From assembly GCF_000341105.1 (NCBI RefSeq), contig NZ_ANBB01000017.1, positions 1 through 64,000 of the forward strand: a DNA stretch of 64,000 bases, written 5' to 3'. Positions within the stretch are counted from its first letter, which is position 1. Each line of letters opens with the position of its first letter. The notes beneath the pieces are model-generated. The model did no database searches, was not told the origin of the DNA, and saw only the letters and a program-made list of their open reading frames with translations. The stretch comes from Nocardiopsis potens DSM 45234 (GTDB taxonomy: Bacteria; Actinomycetota; Actinomycetes; Streptosporangiales; Streptosporangiaceae). This document shows positions 54,504 through 64,000 of the stretch, piece after piece. The translations under genes and the position numbers were made by a program.

Positions 54504-54967
54504 AGCAGCGGCCCCACGGTGATGGCGGACGGCATGAAGGCGCGCTGCTCCTCCCACTGGGCCAGGAAGAGGGTGGTGAAGGGGCGGCAGAGCCGGGCGG
54601 TCGGGGCGGGGGTCTCGATCCGGTCGTAGACCTCGATGTAGACGGTGGGCACCCGGAGCAGCCGGGCGAGGACGAAGAACGGCAGGGCGACGCCGGCGCC
54701 GGTGCTGACCACCGCGGCGGGGCGCCGGGCGGTGAGGACCCGGGCGGCCAGCCCGGTGTTGCGCAGCAGATCGGCGATGCGGCGTGTGGTGGGGCGGCGG
54801 GCCCAGTGCACCTCCTCGCCGTCGAGCAGCGCCGCGGCGTCGGGGGTGTCGAAGGTGACCCAGGCCCGTGCGCGCCCGGACCACCACGGGCGGAGCGACC
54901 ACAGCTGGGCCAGGTGGCCGCCGCTGGAGGCGACGAGCAGGACCGGTGCGGGTGGCGTCGTTGGCAC
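54500..54967 (-). CDS. Alg14/PssD-like glycosyltransferase membrane subunit
   Basis: A 155-residue protein. VLLVASSGGHLAQLWSLRPW is the PssD/Alg14 nucleotide-fold signature, followed by RRPAAVVSTGAGVALPFFVL and VPTVYIEVYDRIETPAPTAR. Alg14-type subunits anchor the catalytic Alg13-type partner, here encoded by the overlapping next gene. GTG 54967 lacks an SD. An AT-richer patch lies 20-60 nt upstream. Confidence 0.88.
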   Translation of the reverse strand: MPTTPPAPVLLVASSGGHLAQLWSLRPWWSGRARAWVTFDTPDAAALLDGEEVHWARRPTTRRIADLLRNTGLAARVLTARRPAAVVSTGAGVALPFFVLARLLRVPTVYIEVYDRIETPAPTARLCRPFTTLFLAQWEEQRAFMPSAITVGPLL

Positions 54968-55127
54968 GCCGACATGATCGCATGACTTTGAGTGATCGAG
55001 TATTCGCTTTCAGTGAAACCGGTGGACCGGTCGCGGCCCGGGCGCGCGTCCGGCGGGCCGCTCGCCGGGGAACGGGCATGGGGCCTTTCCACGGGGCGGG
55101 GGTGTGCGCCCCGCCCCGCGGCGGCCG

Positions 55128-55172
55128 CGGCCCTCCGCCGCCTCGGTAACCGGTGGAGGCGGCGGAGGGCCG
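55128..55172 (-). terminator. Hairpin after the phosphotransferase gene
   Basis: A 17-bp stem (CGGCCCTCCGCCGCCTC with its complement) around the 11-nt loop GGTAACCGGTG, 22 bp beyond the stop at 55194. It divides the glycan genes into two transcription units. Confidence 0.7.
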
Positions 55173-55193
55173 GGCGCCGGGGGCGGGGAGGGC

Positions 55194-56453
55194 TCAGCCG
55201 GGGAGGCCGGCCTCGGCGGTGGCGCGCTCGCCCAGCCCTTCCAGGGCGGGGAGCAGCCAGTCGTCGACGGCGGCCAGGTGCCCGCCGGCCTCGTCCCGGC
55301 GGTCCTGCAGGTAGCGGGCGGCCAGTTCGATCAGGTAGAGCGCCATCACGGTGGGCACGGCCTGCGGCCGCATCCCCGCGGCGGTGACCATCGGGTCGCA
55401 CAGCAGCCGGGCGCCGGTGTCCAGCCAGCGGTGCACGCCGGGATGCACCCCGCCCTGCACGCACTCGTTGAGCTCGTAGTGCAGGGCGTCGAAGCCCAGC
55501 GGGGTGTCGAAGGCGAGCCGCTCCCAGTCCCAGACGAACGCGCGGCGCGGCGTGCCTGCCACGTTCCACCTGGTCAGGTCGCCGTGCCAGGCCCCGAACG
55601 GCAGCCGGACGGCGGGCAGGGCGCGCAGCGCCGCGCGCAGCCGGGGCGCCTCCGGGCGGCTGCCCAGGGAGTCGATCCGCTGCTCCAGGCGGGCGCGGTA
55701 GCCGCTCTCGGCCAGCACCTGATCCGGCCGCCGCTCCAGCGCCGCGATCTGCAGGACGCAGCGGAGCAGCTGGCGGCGGGTGGGCCGCTCGGTCTGCGCG
55801 CCGACCGGCAGCGCCTCCTGCACCAGCAGCGGGCGGCCGTTCCACTCGCCCTGGTGCAGCGGCCGGGGCACGGTGATGTCGGGCAGCCGGGCGTCGGCGA
55901 GCAGGTGCAGCGCCCGGGTCTCGTCCCGGACCAGCCGCGAGGTCAGGTCGTTCACCCCGACCTTGGCGTAGCCGACCGCCCTTCCGGCCGGGGTGAGCAG
56001 CAGCAGCACCGGTTTCCGGTTGGCCCGGGGCGGGCCGATGTGGATGGCGACCACGACCTCCCGGTCCAGCGCGGCGGCCAGGGCGTGCTCGATGGTCCGC
56101 CCGCTGCCCACCCGCAGCCGGTCGCGGAGCAGCAGCGGCGCGATGCCGCTGGCGAAGGCGGTGGTCAGCAGGGCGGTGCGGACCCTCTCCCGGAACGAGT
56201 GCCGCTGGGAGAACGCGGCGATGCCGCGCGCCGCCGCGTACCGGTCGGTGGCGGGCACGATCACCCGGGGGTTGTGCGCCGAGGGCACCGGCAGGTAGGC
56301 GCGGACCGCGGCGCCGCGCCCGCCGGTGTCCTCCCCGTCCGCGCCGGGGAGGCCCGGGTCCCCGCCGGCGGGCTCGGCCCCCCTGCCCATCAGCCCGCCG
56401 CAAGGCCAGAGGATCTCCGCCAGGTCGGTCAGGTAGCTGGTTTCCCCGTTCAC
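55194..56453 (-). CDS. Phosphotransferase/kinase-like protein (APH fold)
   Basis: A 419-residue protein. GTG 56453 overlaps the upstream stop as GTGA. The N-terminal half has RKPVLLLLTPAGRAVGYAKV, an N-lobe strand pattern with the ATP-binding Lys. The C-lobe has FGAWHGDLTRWNVA (catalytic HGD-x-x-x-x-N) and RRAFVWDWERLAFD (the metal-binding D of the D-W-E motif), as in aminoglycoside- and choline-kinase-like enzymes. The ~90 N-terminal residues (NGETSYLTDLAEILWPC) are an extra domain. In actinobacterial capsule clusters similar proteins are common; the substrate is unknown and antibiotic resistance is not implied. Confidence 0.85.
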   Translation of the reverse strand: MNGETSYLTDLAEILWPCGGLMGRGAEPAGGDPGLPGADGEDTGGRGAAVRAYLPVPSAHNPRVIVPATDRYAAARGIAAFSQRHSFRERVRTALLTTAFASGIAPLLLRDRLRVGSGRTIEHALAAALDREVVVAIHIGPPRANRKPVLLLLTPAGRAVGYAKVGVNDLTSRLVRDETRALHLLADARLPDITVPRPLHQGEWNGRPLLVQEALPVGAQTERPTRRQLLRCVLQIAALERRPDQVLAESGYRARLEQRIDSLGSRPEAPRLRAALRALPAVRLPFGAWHGDLTRWNVAGTPRRAFVWDWERLAFDTPLGFDALHYELNECVQGGVHPGVHRWLDTGARLLCDPMVTAAGMRPQAVPTVMALYLIELAARYLQDRRDEAGGHLAAVDDWLLPALEGLGERATAEAGLPG

Positions 56454-57067
56454 CGCGCGACACCCCCCGCCGCCGCGGAGGCGCCGCGAGCCCGCCGCCC
56501 GAGCAGGGCGGCGGCGGCCATGGTGACCGCCGGCGGCGCCGTCAGCGCGACATGGAAGAACATGTACCAGAACAGCAGTGGGACCGATAGGAGGGCGGCC
56601 GGGCCGGCCGGCCCGGACGGCGGCCCCTCCACCGGGGAGCGGAAGGAGGGCCGCGGCGGCGCCGTCCCGAGCGGGAGCACGGTGGCCGGGAGGCGGCGGC
56701 CGGGCCGCATCGGTGCGCCGGCCGGACCGCCGGAACCGGGCGCCGCCGCCTCCGGTGCCGGGTCGGTGGACGCCGGGCCCGCCGCCGGCCGGAGGGGGAA
56801 CAGCGCCCACAGGCCGGGGCCGGGCGGCGGGAGCATGCCGCGGGCGCGCTCCATCCGGCCCGCCCCGGCCGCCATAGGGACGGCGGGGACCCGGAACGCG
56901 GACCGGCCCGGGCCCGGCGCCCACCGGGGCGGGCGGCCGGAGGACGGCCGGACGGCGGGCCGTCCGGTGTGCCCGGTGCGCGCCTGGGCGGCGGGCGGCC
57001 CTGCGAGGACGGCCCGCATCACCGGGGCAGCGGCAGGTCGGCACGGGCGGCGGCCCGCCGGGGGCAC
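56450..57067 (-). CDS. Pro-rich protein with C-terminal membrane helix, start uncertain
   Basis: A frame of up to 205 codons whose TGA overlaps the next GTG (GTGA), the main evidence that it is translated. The N-terminal ~150 residues are Pro/Arg/Gly/Ala-rich with no domain; the end carries a hydrophobic helix LLSVPLLFWYMFFHVALTA and a second weaker one (VTMAAAALLG), then a basic tail. The start could be GTG 57067 or ATG 57019, and the real gene may be shorter. It could also be the tail of a decayed multi-pass transporter. Confidence 0.4.
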   Translation of the reverse strand: MPPAGRRPCRPAAAPVMRAVLAGPPAAQARTGHTGRPAVRPSSGRPPRWAPGPGRSAFRVPAVPMAAGAGRMERARGMLPPPGPGLWALFPLRPAAGPASTDPAPEAAAPGSGGPAGAPMRPGRRLPATVLPLGTAPPRPSFRSPVEGPPSGPAGPAALLSVPLLFWYMFFHVALTAPPAVTMAAAALLGRRARGASAAAGGVAR

Positions 57068-57382
57068 GGCGCGTCCGTGTGGTCCCTGAGTTCCGGTCCG
57101 GCATCGGCGGTCTGCATGCGGCCCCCGGCCCCTTTCCCGCCGAGCGCGGCTCGGCGAATACTGGAGGTATCTTTACCGACACCAACAGTAGTCGTTTGAG
57201 GGTGCTGGGCGGTTGACCTACGGGGCGATTCCTGATCGTCCGAAACCGGAAAACAGGCTTCGGCGTGCGAATTCAGAGGGGGCCGGGGGTGCCCGGCCGC
57301 CCGTCGCCCCGGCCCGCCCCGTCACTCTGCGTGTTCATCGGTGCGGGTCGGGCCGCCCGGGAGACGGCCGGACGGAGAGCGG
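57068..57382. other. Intergenic region with AT-richer promoter candidate
   Basis: About 315 bp between the glycan operon and mfd, both on the minus strand. The 57150-57260 part is less GC-rich (for example GGTATCTTTACCGACACCAA) and is the likely promoter region for the glycan operon. No gene seen. Confidence 0.4.
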
Positions 57383-57441
57383 GAGGCCGGTGCCGCCGGG
57401 GCCGCCGCCCGGAGGGCGGGGCGGCCGGCGGCACCGGCCTC
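57383..57441 (-). terminator. Hairpin after mfd
   Basis: A 17-bp perfect stem (GAGGCCGGTGCCGCCGG and its complement) closing a 25-nt GC-rich loop, 29 bp beyond the mfd stop. Confidence 0.7.
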
Positions 57442-57469
57442 AGACCAGAGCGGCCGGCGGCACCCGGGG

Positions 57470-61051
<3,582 letters not shown>

Positions 61052-61428
61052 ATCACCATTCAGGGGCGTGAGGCGGATGGTCCGATCGCGCGGCGTGACG
61101 TGGTGCCCGGCGCGGCGGCTGCGGAGGCCGCCCCCGGGCACCGGAGGGGCTCGGGCATGCGCGGCCGCGGGACGCCGTCGTTCGTGTGCGGGCTCCCCTC
61201 CGCCAAGCCTACTGCCGCCCCGCTTCCCCGGCACCCCGACCGGTGCTGATCCGCGCCGGCCTGCGGACGGGGCGACACAGTGGTCAACGGCGCCGCGGCC
61301 CGCGCTGTTCCCGGCGCCCGGACCCGGCGCCCGGCAGGTCGCGGGGGCCGGGCCGACCGCCCGCGCCGGACCCCGTGCCAATACGCTGTGCAGCGACGGA
61401 CGGACTTCGGGCCAACGCGGAGGTCGGA
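61052..61428. other. Divergent intergenic region between mfd and cysC
   Basis: 377 bp; no gene seen. GGAGG at 61419 is the ribosome-binding site for the TTG start of the next gene. Promoters cannot be fixed by eye. Confidence 0.4.
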
Positions 61429-62961
61429 TTGAACACGGGGCGGGAAGAGGGAGCCGGGGCCGGCGGGCGGGTCCCGGTCCATGCGCCCGACGCGGTGAGC
61501 CTCGGCCACCTGGAGCTCATCCTGAACGGCGGATACCCGCTCCCGGGCTTCATGGGCGAGCGCGAGGCGCGCTCCGTGGCCGAGCACGGCCGGCTGCTCG
61601 GCGGCGAGCCGTGGCCGGTCCCGGTCACCCTCCCGGTCCCCGAGGAGCTGGCCGGCGCGGAGCGGGTGATCCTCTCCGACCCGGAAGGGGCGCCGCTGGC
61701 CGAACTGGAGGTCGCGGAGCGGTGGACGGCCGGCCCGGACGCCCCCGACGGCAGGGGCGCCGGCCCGCGGCTGGCCGGCGAGGTCGTGCTCGCCGGGCCG
61801 CCCGCCTACGGGGCGATGCGCTCGCTCCGCCTGCCCCCCGGGCAGCTGCGCGCCCGCCGGGAGGCCGAGGGCGGCGGCGGCCCGCTGCTCGCGGTGGTCG
61901 CCCGCGGCCCGCTGCACCACCGGGCGCTCTCCCGGATCCGCGCGGCCGCCGACTCGCTCGGCACCGACGGCTCCGCCGAGGTGCTGGTCCTGCTGGAGCT
62001 TCCGCTGGAGCGGGAGGGGGACGCCGCCGCGGTGCTGGCCGCCGAGCCGCTGATGCCGCCGCGGACCTGGTTCGCCGGGGTGCCGCTGCCGCCGGGCGCC
62101 GACGGCGACGCGCTCGCCCCCTACATCGCCCGCTCCTACGGGGCCACCCACCTGCTGGCCGACCCGGACGCCCCCGGGGCGGGCGGCGCCGCGCCGCCCG
62201 GCGGGCCGCTGCCGGCGGTCGACCCGGGCCCGTGGCGCTACGACACCGCCAAGGGCTCCTGGCGGCCGGCGGCCGAGGTGCCCGCGGAGCGCGCCGCCGA
62301 CGAGCCGGCCCCGGCCGAGGTCGACGGCATGCTGGCCCGCGGCCGGCCGCTGCCGGCCTGGTTCACCCCGGCCCGGGTCGCCGCCGAGCTGGCCCGGCTC
62401 CGCCCGGCGCGCACCAGCCGCGGCCTGACCGTCTTCTTCACCGGCCTGTCCGGTTCGGGGAAGTCCACCGTGGCCCGCGGGGTCGCGGAGGGCGTCCGCA
62501 GGGCCGGGCGGACCGTCACCCTGCTCGACGGCGACGTGGTCCGCCGGATGCTCTCCAAGGGCCTCACCTTCTCCCGGGAGGACCGGGACATGAACATCCG
62601 CCGGATCGGCTACGTCGCCGCGGAGATCACCCGGCACGGCGGGGTGGCGGTGTGCGCGCCGATCGCGCCGTACGCGGCCACCCGGGCCGAGGTGCGCGCC
62701 ATGGTCGAGGAGGGCGGCGACTTCTTCCTGGTGCACGTGGCCACCCCGCTGGAGGTGTGCGAGGCGCGCGACCGCAAGGGCCTCTACGCCAAGGCCCGCG
62801 CCGGGGAGATCCCCGAGTTCACCGGGGTCTCCGACCCTTACGAGGAGCCGGACGACGCCGACCTGGTGCTGGACACCGCCGGCGCGGACCCGGCGGAGTC
62901 GGTGGCCGAGGTCCTCTCCGCCCTGCGCGCGGGCGGCTGGCTCCCCGGAGCGACCCGCTAG
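61429..62961 (+). CDS. cysC: Adenylylsulfate kinase fused to a degenerate ATP-sulfurylase domain
   Basis: A 510-residue protein with TTG 61429 as start (GGAGG five nt upstream; LNTGREEGAGAGG). Residues ~15-330 resemble ATP sulfurylase: SLGHLELILNGGYPLPGFMG and LLAVVARGPLHHRALSRIRA, where the catalytic Q-x-R-N-P-x-H-x-x-H has become ARGPLHHRA, so the sulfurylase activity is probably lost. Residues ~335-510 are an intact APS kinase: VFFTGLSGSGKSTVARGV, DGDVVRRMLSKGLTFSREDR, and APYAATRAEVRAMV. It makes PAPS from APS supplied by CysDN (50 kb map: 49586-51849). Confidence 0.92.
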   Translation: MNTGREEGAGAGGRVPVHAPDAVSLGHLELILNGGYPLPGFMGEREARSVAEHGRLLGGEPWPVPVTLPVPEELAGAERVILSDPEGAPLAELEVAERWTAGPDAPDGRGAGPRLAGEVVLAGPPAYGAMRSLRLPPGQLRARREAEGGGGPLLAVVARGPLHHRALSRIRAAADSLGTDGSAEVLVLLELPLEREGDAAAVLAAEPLMPPRTWFAGVPLPPGADGDALAPYIARSYGATHLLADPDAPGAGGAAPPGGPLPAVDPGPWRYDTAKGSWRPAAEVPAERAADEPAPAEVDGMLARGRPLPAWFTPARVAAELARLRPARTSRGLTVFFTGLSGSGKSTVARGVAEGVRRAGRTVTLLDGDVVRRMLSKGLTFSREDRDMNIRRIGYVAAEITRHGGVAVCAPIAPYAATRAEVRAMVEEGGDFFLVHVATPLEVCEARDRKGLYAKARAGEIPEFTGVSDPYEEPDDADLVLDTAGADPAESVAEVLSALRAGGWLPGATR

Positions 62962-63002
62962 CCCGCCCCCCATGCCTTGACGAACGTGAGGAGAAGCGGA
63001 CG

Positions 63003-63740
63003 ATGAGCGAAGAGCGGCCGGCCGGCGCCCCCGGCCGGCGGGTGCAGGACCTGGTCGAGGTCATGGACGTGCTGCGCCGCAAGTGCCCCTGGGACGCCGA
63101 GCAGACGCACGGGTCCCTGGCGAAGTACCTGATCGAAGAGGCCTACGAGACGCTGGAGACGATCGAGCGCGGCGACCTCGGCGCGCTCCGCGAAGAGCTC
63201 GGCGACGTGCTGCTGCAGGTCGTCTTCCACGCCCGGATCGCCCAGGAGCGCGGGGCGGACGGGTTCACCGTGGACGACGTCGCCGACGCGGTCATCGCCA
63301 AGCTGGTCCGGCGGCACCCGCACGTCTTCGCCGGCGTCGAGGTGGCCGGCACCGAGGAGGTGCGCGGCAACTGGGAGGCGATCAAGGCCGCCGAGCGCGC
63401 GGAGAAGGGGGACGCCGACGCCTCGGTGCTGGAGGGCGTCCCGTTCGCCCAGCCCGCCGTGCTGCTCTCCTACGAGCTGCAGAAGCGCGCGGTGCGCAAC
63501 GGCGTCCCCGAGGACCTGATCGGCGACGACGGCGGGGAGGGCGGTGCGCTGTTCGCCGCGGTCGACGCGGACCGCCGCTCCGGCGGCGACCCGGAGATGG
63601 ACCTGCGCGCGGCGGCCCGCCGGTTCGACGCCCGGGTGCGCGCGGCCGAGGCCGAGGCGCGCGCCGACGGCCGCGACCCGCGCTCGCTGACCGGGCAGGA
63701 GTGGCGCGACCACTGGTCCCGCTCCGCCACCCGGGACTGA
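63003..63740 (+). CDS. mazG: Nucleoside triphosphate pyrophosphohydrolase MazG
   Basis: A 245-residue housecleaning NTPase. LRRKCPWDAEQTHGSLAKYL and IEEAYETLETIERGDLGALR then EELGDVLLQVVFHARIAQE give the metal-binding E-E-x-x-E...E-x-x-D pattern of MazG. VRRHPHVFAGVEVAGTEEVR is the conserved second part. ATG 63003 follows GAGGAG. 41 bp after cysC, so cotranscription is likely. The mfd-mazG neighbourhood is common in actinomycetes. Confidence 0.95.
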   Translation: MSEERPAGAPGRRVQDLVEVMDVLRRKCPWDAEQTHGSLAKYLIEEAYETLETIERGDLGALREELGDVLLQVVFHARIAQERGADGFTVDDVADAVIAKLVRRHPHVFAGVEVAGTEEVRGNWEAIKAAERAEKGDADASVLEGVPFAQPAVLLSYELQKRAVRNGVPEDLIGDDGGEGGALFAAVDADRRSGGDPEMDLRAAARRFDARVRAAEAEARADGRDPRSLTGQEWRDHWSRSATRD

Positions 63741-63772
63741 TCCCCGCCCCCGCCCTCGGGCGCTGAACGCGA

Positions 63773-63812
63773 CGACGCCGCCGCCTCGAAGGCCGTCGAG
63801 ACGGCGGCGTCG
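63773..63812. terminator. Bidirectional hairpin after mazG
   Basis: A 17-bp stem with one mismatch (CGACGCCGCCGCCTCGA and TCGAGACGGCGGCGTCG) and a 6-nt loop, between the convergent stops of mazG and the FtsW/RodA gene. Confidence 0.75.
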
Positions 63813-63815
63813 CGG

Positions 63816-64000
63816 TCATCGGGGGCGGAGCGGGATCATCTCGGTCGGCTCGTTCCCGGCGGGCTGCGGCGGCGGGCGGTGCGCGGCGTCGCTGATCCGC
63901 AGCCACAGCCCGACCACCACCCAGCCGGCGATCAGCGAGGAGCCGCCCGCGGAGAGGAACGGCGTGGTCATCCCGGTGAGCGGGATGAGCCGGGTGGCCC
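63816..64000 (-). CDS. FtsW/RodA/SpoVE-family protein, C-terminal fragment (cut by window edge)
   Basis: The last 61 residues of a minus-strand gene whose TGA is at 63816. [20 protein letters not shown] followed by [17 protein letters not shown] matches the conserved end of SEDS glycosyltransferases (usual form PLTGLTLPFxSYGGSS), which polymerise peptidoglycan. The short tail ends IPLRPR. The rest lies outside the window. Confidence 0.8.
   Translation of the reverse strand, partial: ATRLIPLTGMTTPFLSAGGSSLIAGWVVVGLWLRISDAAHRPPPQPAGNEPTEMIPLRPR

Noticed and set aside
55194-56453. Aminoglycoside resistance gene
   Set aside because: The HGD and D-W-E motifs define the general APH/choline-kinase fold. 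The extra N-terminal domain and the glycan context do not support an antibiotic substrate.
52120-56463. Minus-strand frame of 1447 codons across the glycan genes
   Set aside because: It runs out of frame through three genes with clear motifs and GTGA junctions; the translation is Arg/Pro/Gly-rich.

Overview
The window comes from a filamentous or coryneform actinomycete with very high GC and strong third-position GC bias. The gene set (GlpR/SepX-type divisome receptor, SoxR, PMT-type protein mannosyltransferase, TatB, bL25, GlmU-Prs-bL25-Pth, IspE next to an ABC-F protein, Mfd-MazG) and the gene order fit the Nocardiopsaceae/Streptomycetales. The exact genus is an inference. There is no rRNA, no transposase and no phage module, so this is mostly core chromosome with a few accessory patches.

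Layout. 1-6150: an HSP90-family protein overlapping a large TPR-like protein by an ATGA junction (cut by the left edge), and a divergent membrane protein. 6226-9001: tRNA-Arg(CCT), a secreted M15 peptidase, MscL and a SAF-domain protein. 9270-16075: FmdB, 5-formyl-THF cyclo-ligase, then galU, a gephyrin-like MoeA (Glp), moaC, mog, a RimJ-type acetyltransferase and glpR. This is the actinobacterial neighbourhood that links a MoeA paralogue to cell division. 16168-19670: tRNA-Ala(CGC), a small secreted protein with four tryptophan-rich heptads, a membrane protein, TatB, a voltage-gated cation channel and a cold-shock protein. 19948-31528: protein mannosyltransferase, rsmI, a fused secDF, metG, tatD, an alpha-methylacyl-CoA racemase-like enzyme and rsmA. 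31657-39631: a small membrane protein, a receptor Ser/Thr kinase with a collagen-like linker, ispE, soxR divergent from a split transketolase, and an ABC-F ATPase.

39632-40996 is a 1.36 kb gene-free stretch built from two inverted clusters of ~74-bp repeats. 40997-43673: marR with its operator, four 35-bp tandem repeats, a tetR-desaturase pair with its operator, and tRNA-Gln(TTG). 44103-48211: glmU, prs, rplY, pth. 48431-51849: a truncated sugar-transferase remnant coupled to cysQ, then cysD and cysN. 52467-57067: a lipoprotein, a two-repeat CRISPR relic, and a glycan operon (Alg13/GT2 fusion, Alg14-like subunit, phosphotransferase, membrane protein). 57470-64000: mfd, a cysC fused to a degenerate ATP-sulfurylase domain, mazG and the tail of an FtsW/RodA protein.

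Cross-cutting signals. A family of ~60-bp palindromes, all centred on GAGCGC, occurs five times at gene borders; two copies are perfect palindromes of 64 and 66 bp that differ by a paired change. Several genes (galU, metG, marR, the transketolase) have a -10 box about 7 nt before the start codon, suggesting leaderless mRNAs. The sulfate-activation genes (cysD, cysN, cysC, cysQ) sit around polysaccharide genes with no sulfite-producing enzymes, which hints at PAPS supply for sulfation.
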